Source: Salinicola endophyticus
GTDB lineage: Bacteria; Pseudomonadota; Gammaproteobacteria; Pseudomonadales; Halomonadaceae
Assembly (NCBI RefSeq): GCF_003206575.1
Contig: NZ_PZJO01000004.1
Span: 543,617 to 607,616, forward strand
Direction: 5' to 3'
DNA length: 64,000 nucleotides
Made by a program: the position numbers and the translations under genes
Shown: in pieces, positions 42,874 through 54,282 of the stretch
Numbering within the stretch: the first letter of the stretch is position 1
Layout: each line of letters opens with the position of its first letter
Notes under the pieces: generated by a model
Database searches by the model: none
The model's input: only the letters and a program-made list of their open reading frames with translations
Told to the model about the DNA's origin: nothing

Positions 42874-43974
42874 ATGACTGACAACACCGACAAGCCGCTG
42901 GATCTCGCCTCCTTGCGCCAGCGTATCGACAGCATCGACAGCGAGCTGCTGCGCCTGATCAGCGAGCGTGCCGATTGCGCCGCCCAGGTCGCCCAGGTCA
43001 AGACCGCCGACGATCCCGATGCCGTGTTCTATCGCCCCGAGCGCGAGGCCCAGGTGCTGCGCCGGGTGATGGAGCGCAACCCCGGGCCGCTCAACGGCGA
43101 GGAGATGGCGCGGCTGTTCCGCGAGATCATGTCCGCCTGTCTGGCCCTGGAGAAACCGATCAAGGTCGCCTATCTGGGCCCGGAGGGCACCTTCACCCAG
43201 CAGGCGGCGCTCAAGCACTTCGGCCACAGCGCGATCAGCCTGCCGATGGCGGCGATCGACGAAGTGTTCCGTGAGGTCGAGGCGGGCGCGGTCAACTACG
43301 GGGTGGTGCCGGTGGAGAACTCCACCGAGGGGGTGGTCAACAACACCCTCGACTCGTTCATGGACTCCGGGCTGCACATCAGCGGCGAGGTGGTGCTGCG
43401 TATCCACCACCATCTGCTGGTCTCCAACATCACCCGTCAGGACAAGATCTCGCGGATCTACTCGCATCCACAGTCGTTCGCCCAGTGCCGCAAGTGGCTC
43501 GATGCCCACTACCCCCACGCCGAGCGGGTGGCGGTCTCGTCCAACGCCGAGGCCGCACGGCTGGTCAAGACCGAGTGGCACAGCGCGGCGATCGCCGGCG
43601 ACATGGCGGCCCAGCTCTACGGTCTCGACCGCGTCGCCGAGAAGATCGAGGATCGCCCGGACAACTCCACGCGCTTTCTGATCATCGGCAATGAGTCGGT
43701 GCCCCCCTCGGGCCATGACAAGACCTCGATCGTGGTCGCCATGCGCAACCAACCGGGGGTGCTGCACGGTCTGCTCGAGCCATTCCACCGCCACGCCATC
43801 GATCTCACCCGGCTGGAGACGCGCCCATCGCGTAACGGTGTCTGGACCTACGTCTTCTTCATCGACTTCAAGGGGCATGTCGACGACCCCGCTGTCGCCG
43901 GCGTGCTGGAGGCGGTGAAGCAGCACGCCTCCGACATGAAGGTGCTCGGCTCCTACCCGGTGGGTGTGCTCTAG
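42874..43974 (+). CDS. pheA: Chorismate mutase / prephenate dehydratase PheA (P-protein)
   Basis: The 366-residue bifunctional enzyme has an AroQ chorismate mutase domain (about 8-90, LRQRIDSIDSELLRLISERADCA). A prephenate dehydratase domain follows (about 98-275, YLGPEGTFTQQAALKHFG, PVENSTEGVVNNTLD, with the catalytic Thr in NSTRFLIIG). A C-terminal ACT domain (about 290-366) contains GVLHGLLEPF and LTRLETRPSR, the phenylalanine feedback site. ATG 42874 follows AGGAC; a GTG at 42844 is possible but has no better site. It directs chorismate toward phenylalanine. Confidence 0.96.
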   Translation: MTDNTDKPLDLASLRQRIDSIDSELLRLISERADCAAQVAQVKTADDPDAVFYRPEREAQVLRRVMERNPGPLNGEEMARLFREIMSACLALEKPIKVAYLGPEGTFTQQAALKHFGHSAISLPMAAIDEVFREVEAGAVNYGVVPVENSTEGVVNNTLDSFMDSGLHISGEVVLRIHHHLLVSNITRQDKISRIYSHPQSFAQCRKWLDAHYPHAERVAVSSNAEAARLVKTEWHSAAIAGDMAAQLYGLDRVAEKIEDRPDNSTRFLIIGNESVPPSGHDKTSIVVAMRNQPGVLHGLLEPFHRHAIDLTRLETRPSRNGVWTYVFFIDFKGHVDDPAVAGVLEAVKQHASDMKVLGSYPVGVL

Positions 43975-43975
43975 G

Positions 43976-46201
43976 ATGCCGGGAGAGACAGCACCTACGC
44001 TGCTCATCGTCGGGCTGGGCATGATCGGCGGCTCGCTGGCCGCCGCGCTCAAGGCGGCGGGGTATCGTGGCACGCTGCTGGGTTGCGACCGCAATGACGA
44101 TGAGATCGCCACCGGGCTGGCCATGGGGGTGATCGACGACGGCGGCAGTGCGCTCGCACCGCTGGTGGTGCGTGCCGACATCGTGGTGCTGGCGGTGCCG
44201 GTACTGGCGATGCCGGCGGTGTTCGAGGCGCTGGCCCCGGCGCTGGGGTCGCGCATCGTCACCGATGTCGGCAGCACCAAGCGCGCGGTATGCGACGCCG
44301 CACGGCAGGTCTTCGGCACGCTGCCGTCGCGTTTCGTGCCTGGTCACCCCATTGCCGGCTCGGAGAAGAGCGGCGTCGCCGCCGCCAATCCGACGCTCTA
44401 TCGTCATCACAAGGTGATCCTGACCCCTGAAGCGGAGACCGACCCGGCGGCGGTACAGGCCGTGCGCGGGCTGTGGGAGCTGTGCGGGGCCCAGGTGCTG
44501 GAGATGCCGGTGGCGCGCCACGACCAGGTGCTGGCGCGTACCAGTCATCTGCCGCACCTGCTCGCCTTTTCGCTGGTCGATACCCTGGCGCGCCAGGACG
44601 AGCGGCTGGAGATCTTTCGCTACGCCGCCGGCGGCTTTCGCGACTTCACCCGCATCGCCGGCAGCGATCCGGTGATGTGGCGCGACATTTTCACCGCCAA
44701 CCGTGACGCGCTGCTCGGCGCGCTGGACGACTTCGAGGTCGGGCTGGCGCGGCTGCGGCGGGCGGTCGAGCAGGGTGACAGCGACGCCATGCTGGGCACC
44801 TTCGACCGTGCCAGCCACGCCCGACACTATTTCGAAACGCTGTTGAATCAGACGAGTTATCAAGCCATGGAATCACGACAGGTGCAGTATCGGGTCTCGC
44901 CCGGCGGGTCGGTCAGCGGCCGTATCCGCGTGCCCGGCGACAAGTCCATCTCCCACCGCTCGATCATGCTCGGCGCCCTGGCCGACGGGGTGACCGAGGT
45001 CAAGGGTTTCCTCGAGGGCGAGGATAGCCTGGCCACGCTGCAGGCGTTCCGCGACATGGGCGTAGCGATCGAAGGGCCCCACCAGGGTCGCGTGACCATT
45101 CATGGGGTCGGTCTGCACGGCCTCAAGCCGCCCGCCGGACCGCTCTACGTGGGCAACTCCGGTACCGCCATGCGGCTGTTCGCCGGGTTGCTCGCGGGGC
45201 AGGCCTTCGATACCGAGCTCACCGGTGACGCGTCGCTGACCAAGCGCCCCATGGCGCGGGTGGCCGACCCGCTGCGTCTGATGGGGGCACGTATCGATAC
45301 CGCCGAGGGGGGGCGTCCGCCGCTCCGGATCCATGGCGGTCAGCCGCTCAAGGGCATCGACTACGACATGCCGATGGCCAGCGCCCAGGTCAAATCCTGC
45401 CTGCTGCTGGCGGGGCTCTATGCCGAGGGCGAGACCCGCGTGCGCGAGCCGGCGCCGACCCGTGACCACACCGAGCGCATGCTCAACGGCTTCGGCTACG
45501 CGGTTGCCCGCGAGGGTGACGTGGCGCGCCTGAGCGGCGGCGGCAAGCTCACCAGTGCGCCGATCGACGTGCCTTCGGACATCTCCTCGGCAACCTTCTT
45601 CCTGGTCGCAGCGGCGATCACGCCGGGTGCCGACCTGGTGCTCGAGCACGTTGGCGTCAACCCGACGCGCATCGGCGTGATCAACATTCTCAAGCTGATG
45701 GGCGCCGACCTGCGTCTGGAGAATCCGCGCGAAGTCGGCGGCGAGCCGGTGGCCGACCTGCATATCCGCTATGCGCCGCTCAAGGGAATCGATATCCCGG
45801 TCGACCAGGTGCCGCTGGCGATCGACGAATTCCCGGCACTGTTCGTCGCCGCGGCCAATGCCGAGGGCACCACCCGGCTGCGCGGTGCCGAAGAGCTGCG
45901 GGTCAAGGAGTCCGACCGCATTCAGGCGATGGCCGATGGCCTGGCGATCCTGGGCGTGGAAGCCACGGTATTCGACGATGGCATCGACATCGTCGGCAAG
46001 GGCGGCGAGAGCGCCAACTATGGCGGCGGCCGGGTCGACAGCCTCGGCGATCACCGCATCGCCATGGCCTTCACCGTGGCCGCGCTGCGCGCCAGTGCGC
46101 CGATCGAGATCGACGACTGCGCCAACGTGGCGACCTCTTTCCCCGGCTTCGTGGCACTGGCCGAGCGCGTGGGGCTCACCCTCGAGGAGGTCGAGGCATG
46201 A
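43976..46201 (+). CDS. Fused prephenate dehydrogenase / EPSP synthase (TyrA-AroA)
   Basis: Residues 1-295 are a prephenate dehydrogenase with the NAD loop [24 protein letters not shown] and the helical dimer region. From M298 a complete 3-phosphoshikimate 1-carboxyvinyltransferase follows, with [32 protein letters not shown] and LGDHRIAMA motifs. The fusion joins a tyrosine-branch enzyme to the shikimate step six, and is known in Pseudomonas and Halomonadaceae. The start ATG at 43976 is one base past the pheA stop. The hisC2 gene that usually separates pheA from tyrA in Pseudomonas is absent. The stop overlaps cmk as ATGA. Confidence 0.95.
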   Translation: MPGETAPTLLIVGLGMIGGSLAAALKAAGYRGTLLGCDRNDDEIATGLAMGVIDDGGSALAPLVVRADIVVLAVPVLAMPAVFEALAPALGSRIVTDVGSTKRAVCDAARQVFGTLPSRFVPGHPIAGSEKSGVAAANPTLYRHHKVILTPEAETDPAAVQAVRGLWELCGAQVLEMPVARHDQVLARTSHLPHLLAFSLVDTLARQDERLEIFRYAAGGFRDFTRIAGSDPVMWRDIFTANRDALLGALDDFEVGLARLRRAVEQGDSDAMLGTFDRASHARHYFETLLNQTSYQAMESRQVQYRVSPGGSVSGRIRVPGDKSISHRSIMLGALADGVTEVKGFLEGEDSLATLQAFRDMGVAIEGPHQGRVTIHGVGLHGLKPPAGPLYVGNSGTAMRLFAGLLAGQAFDTELTGDASLTKRPMARVADPLRLMGARIDTAEGGRPPLRIHGGQPLKGIDYDMPMASAQVKSCLLLAGLYAEGETRVREPAPTRDHTERMLNGFGYAVAREGDVARLSGGGKLTSAPIDVPSDISSATFFLVAAAITPGADLVLEHVGVNPTRIGVINILKLMGADLRLENPREVGGEPVADLHIRYAPLKGIDIPVDQVPLAIDEFPALFVAAANAEGTTRLRGAEELRVKESDRIQAMADGLAILGVEATVFDDGIDIVGKGGESANYGGGRVDSLGDHRIAMAFTVAALRASAPIEIDDCANVATSFPGFVALAERVGLTLEEVEA

Positions 46202-46878
46202 GTCAGACCGCTCCCGTCCTCACCATCGATGGCCCCGGTGGCGCCGGCAAGGGCACCATCAGTCGCATGATCGCCGAACGCCTGGGCTGGCACCTGCTCG
46301 ATTCCGGTGCTCTCTATCGGCTCACCGCGCTGGCGGCGCTGCGCAAGGAGGTCGCGCTGGACGACGTCGAGCGGCTGACCCGCCAGGCCCAGCGGCTGGA
46401 CGTGGTCTTCGCGGTGGAGGACGGTGCCATGCGTATCCTGCTCGAGGGCGACGACGTGACCCGGGCAATCCGCCGCGAAGAGGTGGGCAATGCCGCCTCG
46501 CAGGTGGCGGCGCTGCCGCCGGTGCGCGAAGCGCTGCTGCAGCGGCAGCGCGATTTTCGCCAGGCCCCCGGGCTGGTCGCCGACGGTCGCGACATGGGGA
46601 CCGTGGTGTTCACCGATGCGCCGCTGAAGATCTATCTCACCGCCTCGGCCGAGGAGCGTGCCCAGCGTCGCCTGCGCCAATTGCGCGAGGCCGGTGAAGA
46701 TGCTAGACTCGCGACCCTTTTGGAAGAAATCCAAGCGCGCGATGCGCGTGATATGCAGCGTGCGGTAGCCCCGCTCAAGCCGGCCGAAGATGCCGTCGAG
46801 CTGGACACCACGCAGCTGGATATACCGGAAGTCGTGGAGCGTATCGAAACGCTGCTGGCCGAGCGCGGCCTGACCTGA
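46198..46878 (+). CDS. cmk: Cytidylate kinase Cmk
   Basis: The 226-residue kinase (E. coli 227) phosphorylates CMP and dCMP. The P-loop is [17 protein letters not shown]; the [14 protein letters not shown] substrate region, [10 protein letters not shown] and the LID motif [14 protein letters not shown] are all present. Its start overlaps the tyrA-aroA stop. The cmk-rpsA pair is conserved in proteobacteria; a promoter for rpsA appears to lie inside the 3' part of this gene. Confidence 0.96.
   Translation: MSQTAPVLTIDGPGGAGKGTISRMIAERLGWHLLDSGALYRLTALAALRKEVALDDVERLTRQAQRLDVVFAVEDGAMRILLEGDDVTRAIRREEVGNAASQVAALPPVREALLQRQRDFRQAPGLVADGRDMGTVVFTDAPLKIYLTASAEERAQRRLRQLREAGEDARLATLLEEIQARDARDMQRAVAPLKPAEDAVELDTTQLDIPEVVERIETLLAERGLT
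46681..46709 (+). promoter_or_regulatory. Candidate rpsA promoter inside cmk
   Basis: TTGCGC at 46681-46686 and TAGACT at 46704-46709 are separated by exactly 17 bases. They sit within cmk codons, about 390 bases before the rpsA ATG. E. coli rpsA also has promoters upstream within the cmk region. Confidence 0.45.
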
Positions 46879-47095
46879 GAGCTTCTCGGGTCGCGCTGGC
46901 CGGTGGAATGACGACACACTTCCGCTCCCGGGGCCCCTGGCAAGATGTGAAGACGTGCAGCGACACCGACAGTCAAGTCGCGGCAGGTCGAACCAGCGCC
47001 AACATCCCCAGGGATATGTCGATAAGGCCCGTACTCGCTGGTGGTACGGAGGAAGGCGGCCCGCCCGCCATCAACGTTGATCACGTAGGAATCAC

Positions 47096-48772
47096 ATGAG
47101 CGAAAGCTTTGCTGAACTGTTCGAACAATCTCTCCAGGACATCAACATGGAGCCCGGTGCCATCGTCATGGCAACCGTGGTCGACATCGAAGGCGACTGG
47201 ATCACCGTCAACGCCGGTCTGAAGTCCGAGGGCCAGATCCCTGCGGCACAGTTCCGCGACGACAACGGTGAGATGACCATCGCGGTCGGTGACGAAGTCA
47301 AGGTCGCACTGGAAGCCGTTGAAGACGGTTTCGGTGAAACCCGTCTGTCGCGCGAGAAGGCCAAGCGCGCCGAAGCGTGGAAAGAACTGGAAGCGGCCTT
47401 CGAGAAAGACGAAATCGTCAAGGGCGTGATCAACGGCAAGGTCAAGGGCGGCTTTACCGTCGACGTCTCCTCGATCCGTGCGTTCCTGCCGGGTTCGCTG
47501 GTCGACGTGCGTCCGGTTCGCGACACTGCGCACCTGGAGCACAAAGAGCTGGACTTCAAGGTCATCAAGCTCGATCCGAAGCGCAACAACGTCGTCGTCT
47601 CTCGCCGTGCCGTACTCGAAGCCGAGAACAGCGCCGAGCGTGAAGCGCTGCTCGCCACCCTGCAGGAAGGCCAGCAGATCAACGGTATCGTCAAGAACCT
47701 CACCGATTACGGCGCTTTCGTCGACCTCGGTGGCGTCGACGGCCTGCTTCACATCACCGACATGGCGTGGAAGCGCATCAAGCACCCGAGCGAGATCGTG
47801 GCCGTCGGCGACGAGATCAATGTCAAGGTGCTCAAGTTCGACCGCGAGCGCAACCGCGTTTCGCTGGGCCTGAAGCAGCTGGGCGAAGACCCCTGGGTCA
47901 ACATCGTCGACCGCTATCCGGAAGGCACCAAGGTCAACGCCCGCGTCACCAACCTGACCGACTACGGCTGCTTCGCCGAGCTGGAAGAGGGTGTCGAAGG
48001 TCTGGTTCACGTCTCCGAAATGGACTGGACCAACAAGAACATCCATCCGTCCAAGGTGGTTCAGGTCGGTGACGAAGTCGAAGTCATGGTGCTCGACATC
48101 GACGAAGAGCGTCGTCGTATCTCCCTGGGTATCAAGCAGTGCACCACCAACCCGTGGGAAGACTTCAACGCGCGCTACAACAAGGGCGACCGCGTTGCCG
48201 GTACCATCAAGTCGATCACCGACTTCGGTATCTTCATCGGTCTGGAAGGCGGCATCGACGGTCTGGTGCACCTCTCCGACATCTCCTGGAGCGAAGCTGG
48301 CGAAGAAGCGGTACGTCAGTTCAAGAAGGGCGACGAAGCGGAAGCCGTCATCCTCTCGATCGATCCGGAGCGTGAGCGCATCTCGCTGGGCATCAAGCAG
48401 CTCGAAACCGATCCGGTCTCCGAGTTCCTGGCTGTCAACGACAAGGGCTCCGTGGTCACCGGCCGCATCATCGAAGTCGATGCCAAGGAAGCGCACGTCG
48501 AACTGGCTACCGATGTCATCGGTATCCTCAAGGCCTCCGAAATCAGCGCCGACCGTGTCGAAGACGCGCGCAACGTGCTGAACGAAGGTGATAGCGTCGA
48601 AGCCAAGATCGTCAACGTCGATCGCAAGAGCCGCGCCATCAACCTGTCGATCAAGGCCAAGGATCAGGTCGACACGCGTCGCAACATGACCAAGCTGCGC
48701 GACCAGGATGTCGAGACCAACGGTCCGACCACCATCGGTGATCTGATCAAGCAGCAGATGGGCCAGGACTGA
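47096..48772 (+). CDS. rpsA: 30S ribosomal protein S1
   Basis: The 558-residue protein (E. coli 557) consists of six S1/OB-fold repeats. The first two (about 20-165) bind the ribosome and the last four (about 185-540) bind mRNA, with recurring GxV..I.dfGaFV.l.gg.eGLvHiSe-type sequences. S1 brings weakly structured mRNAs to the 30S subunit. Codon use is biased to the frequent GAA, GAC and CGT codons seen in highly expressed genes. AGGA precedes the ATG. Confidence 0.98.
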   Translation: MSESFAELFEQSLQDINMEPGAIVMATVVDIEGDWITVNAGLKSEGQIPAAQFRDDNGEMTIAVGDEVKVALEAVEDGFGETRLSREKAKRAEAWKELEAAFEKDEIVKGVINGKVKGGFTVDVSSIRAFLPGSLVDVRPVRDTAHLEHKELDFKVIKLDPKRNNVVVSRRAVLEAENSAEREALLATLQEGQQINGIVKNLTDYGAFVDLGGVDGLLHITDMAWKRIKHPSEIVAVGDEINVKVLKFDRERNRVSLGLKQLGEDPWVNIVDRYPEGTKVNARVTNLTDYGCFAELEEGVEGLVHVSEMDWTNKNIHPSKVVQVGDEVEVMVLDIDEERRRISLGIKQCTTNPWEDFNARYNKGDRVAGTIKSITDFGIFIGLEGGIDGLVHLSDISWSEAGEEAVRQFKKGDEAEAVILSIDPERERISLGIKQLETDPVSEFLAVNDKGSVVTGRIIEVDAKEAHVELATDVIGILKASEISADRVEDARNVLNEGDSVEAKIVNVDRKSRAINLSIKAKDQVDTRRNMTKLRDQDVETNGPTTIGDLIKQQMGQD

Positions 48773-48797
48773 TCCTTCGGATTCGGTCTCCCCATGA

Positions 48798-48828
48798 AAA
48801 CAGCGCCTTCGGGCGCTGTTTTTTTATG
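48798..48828 (+). terminator. Intrinsic terminator of rpsA
   Basis: A 10-bp stem AAACAGCGCC/GGCGCTGTTT (48798-48807 with 48812-48821), closed by a stable TTCG tetraloop, is followed by a run of T residues. It stands 26 bases past the rpsA stop. Confidence 0.95.
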
Positions 48829-48887
48829 TCTGTCACTCGCTGAACGGCGCGGCCTGTCTGCGTGGGACGAACACCGTTTCAGCGTGG

Positions 48888-49283
48888 CTAGCGTCTGAGC
48901 CAGCCGCGCCAGCCCCTGTCGCTCTGCGCTGCGCGCACGGCCGCGGCCTGATGGCCCGAGAGCTCGGCAATGGCCTGCTTGAGCGGCTGGATGATGGCAT
49001 CCAGATGGTAGCTGCAGAGCGAGGGGTCCAGGGCAGCCGGGCATTGCGCCATCAGCAGGCCGCAGTGATAGGTGGCAACGTCCAGCGAGGCGTGTACCGG
49101 TGGGAAAGGGGAGGCCTCTTCCCGGCAGCGCTTGAGCTCGCGCAGCAGCATCTTCAGCATCTCGGCGTCTAGCCAGCAGGGCGCTGCCGCGGGGGTGGCG
49201 GCGGGTAGCGATTGGCGCACGGCCTGAAAGGAGACCAGCAGAAAGACGCAGGTGTAGTGGAGTCGGGAGCGCTCTGAATGCAT
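48888..49283 (-). CDS. Small cysteine-containing protein of unknown function, probably iron-regulated
   Basis: The 131-residue protein (MHSERSRLHY onward) is not recognised. A hydrophobic segment (about residues 10-22) may be a weak signal or buried helix, and six cysteines are spread along it (C12, C36, C53, C74, C81, C91). Composition is Ala/Leu-rich and helical with a basic C-terminus. The start ATG at 49283 is uncertain because no strong ribosome site precedes it. The upstream promoter is overlapped by a Fur-like box, so iron limitation probably induces it. A role in iron or heme handling is only an inference from that box. Confidence 0.6.
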   Translation of the reverse strand: MHSERSRLHYTCVFLLVSFQAVRQSLPAATPAAAPCWLDAEMLKMLLRELKRCREEASPFPPVHASLDVATYHCGLLMAQCPAALDPSLCSYHLDAIIQPLKQAIAELSGHQAAAVRAAQSDRGWRGWLRR

Positions 49284-49305
49284 GGGTCACCATCACTCTG
49301 TTGAT

Positions 49306-49347
49306 GAGAGTGATTACCATTCTCTATGGCTTCTGTCTCCCTGTCAA
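49306..49347 (-). promoter_or_regulatory. Promoter with overlapping Fur-like operator
   Basis: On the minus strand TTGACA (49342-49347) and GAGAAT (49319-49324) are spaced by 17 bases, a good sigma70 promoter. The 19-base sequence 49306-49324 matches the classic Fur box at 14 of 19 positions and covers the -10. A separate perfect 8-bp inverted repeat ATCACTCT/AGAGTGAT (49292-49299 with 49307-49314) lies next to it. Repression by Fur or another metalloregulator is likely. Confidence 0.6.
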
Positions 49348-49356
49348 AAGATGTCG

Positions 49357-50076
49357 TCAATCGCGGCGTTCGAGCGCATTGAGTACCCCGCGCAGGATCG
49401 AGAGCTCCTTGCGGCTGGGCTCGGCGCGGGCGAACAGGGCTCGCAGGTGCGCTTCGGTCTTGGCATGGGGCTGGGTGAGGAAGCCGGCGCTGTCGAGTGC
49501 CCGGTGCAGGTGGGTGTGGAAGTGTTCGAGCTGGTCGAGCGTCGGGTAGATCGTGTCCCGCGATGCTGGCGTCTCGGCGACGGCGGTGCGACTGGCCCGG
49601 CGGAACGCCTCGTAGGCGACGATCTGGACCGCCTGGGAAAGGTTGAGCACACCGTAGTCGGGGTTGGCGGGAATGTTGAGCTGATGCGTGCAGTGGCCGA
49701 TCTCGTCGTTGGTGAGCCCCGAGCGCTCGCGCCCGAAAACCACCGCCACCGGGCCGTCTGGTAGGCGCTGCCAGGCCGCCTCGATCATGGCATCGGGGGC
49801 GTGGTAGCAGGGCAGCGGCAGGCTGCGCAGGCGCGCGCTGGCGCCAATCACCTGCACGCAGTCGGTCACCGCCTCGCCCAGCGAGTCCACTACCCGGCAG
49901 CCCTCGATCAGATCGACGGCGCCGGCCGCCAGGCGGGTTGCTTCGGGGTCAGGGAACTGGCGCGGCGCGACCAGCACCAGATCGCCCAGGCCCATGGTCT
50001 TCATCGCCCGTGCGCTGGCGCCGATATTGCCGGGATGATAGGTCTGGACGAGGACGATACGAATACGCTCGAGCAT
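49357..50076 (-). CDS. trmJ: tRNA (cytidine/uridine-32-2'-O) methyltransferase TrmJ
   Basis: The 239-residue SPOUT-family enzyme (E. coli 246) has the N-terminal IRIVLVQTYHPGNIGASARAMKTMGL motif, VVFGRERSGLTNDE, and the knotted C-terminal NIPANPDYGVLNLSQAVQIVAYE sequence that binds SAM. It methylates position 32 of the tRNA anticodon loop. ATG 50076 was chosen over upstream starts because MLERIRIVLV is the usual N-terminus and AGGAG lies nearby. Confidence 0.93.
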   Translation of the reverse strand: MLERIRIVLVQTYHPGNIGASARAMKTMGLGDLVLVAPRQFPDPEATRLAAGAVDLIEGCRVVDSLGEAVTDCVQVIGASARLRSLPLPCYHAPDAMIEAAWQRLPDGPVAVVFGRERSGLTNDEIGHCTHQLNIPANPDYGVLNLSQAVQIVAYEAFRRASRTAVAETPASRDTIYPTLDQLEHFHTHLHRALDSAGFLTQPHAKTEAHLRALFARAEPSRKELSILRGVLNALERRD

Positions 50077-50155
50077 GCGAGAAGGCTCCTGAAACGAGAC
50101 GGCGGGAGCGGCAGCATCGCGGAACGCGCGCTGAACCCAAGACCCTGAACCAAAA

Positions 50156-50180
50156 AAAGCCCCGCCAGTGGCGGGGCTTT
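50156..50180 (-). terminator. Intrinsic terminator of groES-groEL
   Basis: An 11-bp stem AAAGCCCCGCC/GGCGGGGCTTT (50156-50166 with 50170-50180) with a 3-base loop is followed on the minus strand by further T residues (50152-50155 read as AAAA on plus). It lies 40 bases past the groEL stop. Confidence 0.9.
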
Positions 50181-50219
50181 CCATGATACCTGAAAGTCTC
50201 AGGCGATGGCGGGGGAGGC

Positions 50220-51875
<1,656 letters not shown>

Positions 51876-51924
51876 CTAAATGCGATACGTGGAAACGTGA
51901 TGAATCAGCGAGTCGAGCGATCGA

Positions 51925-52218
51925 TCAGCCTTCGACGACGGCCAGGATGTCGCTCTCGCTCATGATCAGAACTTCTTCGCCGTCGACCTTCTGCTTCTCG
52001 ACGCCGAAGCCTTCCTTGAAGATGACGGTGTCGCCGACCTTGACGTCCAGGGCGCGAACTTCGCCGTTGTCGAGGATGCGGCCGTTGCCGACGGCGAGGA
52101 TCTCACCGCGGGTCGGCTTCTCCTGGGCGTTGCCCGGAAGCACGATGCCGCCGGCAGTTTTCTGCTCTTCTTCTGTGCGACGTACGATGACGCGATCGTG
52201 CAAGGGACGGATTTTCAT
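51925..52218 (-). CDS. groS: Co-chaperonin GroES (Hsp10)
   Basis: The 97-residue protein begins [18 protein letters not shown] and has the mobile loop [28 protein letters not shown] that binds GroEL. It is the heptameric lid of the chaperonin. The ATG at 52218 has a CAGGAG site. Its promoter is of the heat-shock type (next entry), and groEL follows in the same operon. Confidence 0.98.
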   Translation of the reverse strand: MKIRPLHDRVIVRRTEEEQKTAGGIVLPGNAQEKPTRGEILAVGNGRILDNGEVRALDVKVGDTVIFKEGFGVEKQKVDGEEVLIMSESDILAVVEG

Positions 52219-52341
52219 TGCTCACGTTCTCCTGATGGTTGCATGTTGCAAATGCACGTTCCCGGTGAGCGTTGCCCAGCGGGAGAAGGCTTGCGCCTTC
52301 CGGTTAATGGGCCTGATGGCCTAAAGCTATCGCTGCTGCCT

Positions 52342-52369
52342 TGATTGGGTCGGGCAAGACGCTTTCAAG
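52342..52369 (-). promoter_or_regulatory. Sigma32 (heat-shock) promoter of groES-groEL
   Basis: On the minus strand CTTGAAA (52363-52369) is followed after 13 bases by CCCAATCA (52342-52349), matching the sigma32 pattern CTTGAAA-N13-15-CCCCATNT closely. It is about 125 bases before groES. No CIRCE repeat was seen. Confidence 0.75.
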
Positions 52370-52427
52370 GGTACAGCGCAAATTTTTTGTCCAAATCAGC
52401 CCGTGGAAAGATCTTGCTGGCTCACGC

Positions 52428-52931
52428 TCAGCGCGAATCGCCGTCACGCCCGCTGCTGTCGCGTCCGATGAAGTCACCCTCGAGTGGGCGCGACTCGGAC
52501 CCATCGCGTGGCGCCGAGTCACGGTGGGCGGTGCTTGCCGCTGGCCCCCACTCGCTGCCCCCTTGGCCCTGCGTCCGACCACCGCCACTCGCGGCGCGGG
52601 GAAACCAGCGTCGTGCGAGCTGGCCGCTCCCCGGCAGCAGACACACCAGGCCCAGCAGGTCGGAGAGAAAGCCCGGGGCCATCAGCAGCACGCCGGCCAG
52701 CACGAAGGTGGCGCCGGCCAGCAGCTCGTCCGAAGGCAGTTCACCCAGGGCCAGACGTTCGCGGGCACGCTGCAGGGTGAGCAGGCTTTCACGCCGGATC
52801 AGGTGCAGGCCGAAGGCCGCGCTGAGCGCGATCCAGAGCAGGGTCAGCAAAAGCCCGAGCTTGGCACCCAGCGTGAACAGGACGATGAAGTCCGCCAGCA
52901 GGAACAGCGCGAGCAGAAAAAGCAGAGGCAT
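52428..52931 (-). CDS. fxsA: FxsA family membrane protein
   Basis: The 167-residue protein has two or three N-terminal hydrophobic segments (about 1-45 and 70-105) and a long polar C-terminal tail rich in Ser, Gly, Arg and Asp. The LFLLADFIVLFTLGAKLGLLLTLLW and GALLLMAPGFLSDLLGLVCLLP-like sequences are the FxsA signature. FxsA is an inner-membrane protein named for suppressing F exclusion of phage T7. In E. coli it also sits next to groES. The tail is longer than I would expect only by family memory. Confidence 0.9.
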   Translation of the reverse strand: MPLLFLLALFLLADFIVLFTLGAKLGLLLTLLWIALSAAFGLHLIRRESLLTLQRARERLALGELPSDELLAGATFVLAGVLLMAPGFLSDLLGLVCLLPGSGQLARRWFPRAASGGGRTQGQGGSEWGPAASTAHRDSAPRDGSESRPLEGDFIGRDSSGRDGDSR

Positions 52932-53033
52932 GGTGTCTCCCGGGATGACCGACTCTCCCTCAGATGGAGACGACTGCGGGGAAATGCAAGCACCGCCGCT
53001 CCCTGGCGGTGATCGGCCGGAGACGCGGCGGGG

Positions 53034-53291
53034 TCAGAGGGTAGCTTCGTCCTTGAGCTTGGCGACCGTGGTGGCGCCGATGCCGTCGACGCGGGTGAGC
53101 TCGTCGAGGGACTGGTAGGGGCCATTGGCCTTGCGGTCCTCGACGATCGCCTGCGCCCTGACCTTGCCGATCCCCGGCAGTGTCGCCAGGGTCTCGGCAT
53201 CGGCCTGGTTGAGGTCAACCGGCTCGGCGAGGGCCGGCAGGCTGGTGGCCATGAACAGCGACAGCAGGGCGATACCGAACAGCTTTTTCAT
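53034..53291 (-). CDS. Periplasmic helix-hairpin-helix protein, ComEA-like
   Basis: The 85-residue protein has a signal peptide cleaved after A22 (ALA) and then one helix-hairpin-helix pair: DLNQADAETLATLPGIGKVRAQAIVEDRKANGPYQSLDELTRVDGIG. This is the ComEA DNA-binding domain without the membrane anchor, as in many gammaproteobacteria. ComEA ratchets incoming DNA into the periplasm during transformation. Together with the PilA-PilB-PilC-PilD set 20 kb away it hints at natural competence. ATG 53291 has GAGGAG before it. Confidence 0.88.
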   Translation of the reverse strand: MKKLFGIALLSLFMATSLPALAEPVDLNQADAETLATLPGIGKVRAQAIVEDRKANGPYQSLDELTRVDGIGATTVAKLKDEATL

Positions 53292-53537
53292 GTCGATCTC
53301 CTCTTCTGTGTCGATCTTGTCGTGACGATCTCTCGCGTGATGACGATGCCGGCTGGCCAGTGCGGTGTGGCGTGCCGACGTGGTGGGGCGGCAGGGTGGC
53401 CTACCCACCTATCAGCTATCGACGCGATGGCGCCTCCCTTGACGTCGAATTCGCCCTCGATTGACGTAAGCGATCGCCTACGACTTGAGGCTGCCGCCGC
53501 TGGCCGCTGAGTCGCGGCAGCGGGGTGGCAACTCCGG

Positions 53538-53543
53538 TATACT
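53538..53543 (+). promoter_or_regulatory. TATACT element before pyrF
   Basis: TATACT lies 35 bases before the likely pyrF ATG in the divergent comEA-pyrF spacer. No good -35 is found at 17 bases, so this is a tentative -10. Confidence 0.35.
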
Positions 53544-53577
53544 CCGGCGCGAATTCACAATGCCGGAGATTCCGCCC

Positions 53578-54282
53578 ATGGCCGCCACCCAGTCGCCGCT
53601 CATCATCGCCCTGGACTACCCGGATCTGGCCTCGGCCACGGCGCTTGCCGATGCGCTCGACCCGGCGCGCTGCCGGGTCAAGATCGGCAAGGAGCTGTTC
53701 ACTCGGGTCGGGCCACAGGCCATCGAGGCCATGCACCGGCGCGGCTTCGAGGTGTTTCTGGATCTCAAGTTTCATGACATCCCCAACACCGTCGCCGGTG
53801 CGGTCGAAGCGGCGGCGGATCAGGGGGTGTGGATGGTCAACGTCCACGCCGCCGGCGGGCGTCGGATGATGGAGGCGAGTGCCGAGCGGCTGCGCCAGCG
53901 TGGGCTGTCGACACGGCTGATCGCGGTCACCGTGCTGACCAGCATGGCTGACGACGAACTCCAGGAGATCGGAGTGGCGGGGGACGCCATGAGCCAGGTC
54001 GAACGCCTGGCGCGGCTGACCCAGCAGAGTGGGCTCGACGGGGTGGTGTGCTCGGCACGCGAGAGCGAGCGGCTGCGCGCGATCTGTGGCGAGGGGTTTC
54101 TCAAGGTGACCCCGGGCATCCGGCCGGCCACCGCGGCGACGGGGGATCAGCGTCGAGTCATGACACCGGAGGCGGCCATGGCGGCGGGTAGTACCCACCT
54201 GGTCATCGGTCGCGCGGTGACCCAGGCCGCCGAGCCGATGGTGGCGCTGGCCGAGATCGAACGCGCGCTGGACGCGGGTTGA
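53578..54282 (+). CDS. pyrF: Orotidine-5'-phosphate decarboxylase PyrF
   Basis: The 234-residue TIM-barrel enzyme (E. coli 245) makes UMP. It has [15 protein letters not shown], the catalytic lysine motif [33 protein letters not shown], the phosphate-binding VTPGIRP and [11 protein letters not shown] 53578 has GGAG 11 bases before; ATG 53560 adds six residues. Its stop abuts the lapB stop with no spacer. Confidence 0.95.
   Translation: MAATQSPLIIALDYPDLASATALADALDPARCRVKIGKELFTRVGPQAIEAMHRRGFEVFLDLKFHDIPNTVAGAVEAAADQGVWMVNVHAAGGRRMMEASAERLRQRGLSTRLIAVTVLTSMADDELQEIGVAGDAMSQVERLARLTQQSGLDGVVCSARESERLRAICGEGFLKVTPGIRPATAATGDQRRVMTPEAAMAAGSTHLVIGRAVTQAAEPMVALAEIERALDAG

Noticed and set aside
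42106-44319. Minus-strand open frame of over 700 codons opposite serC, pheA and tyrA
   Set aside because: It mirrors three well-supported genes in the opposite strand; His/Gln/Val-rich composition marks it as a codon-bias artefact.
47081-48496. Minus-strand open frame opposite rpsA
   Set aside because: It is the complement of the repeated S1 domains, giving a pseudo-repetitive protein with no support.
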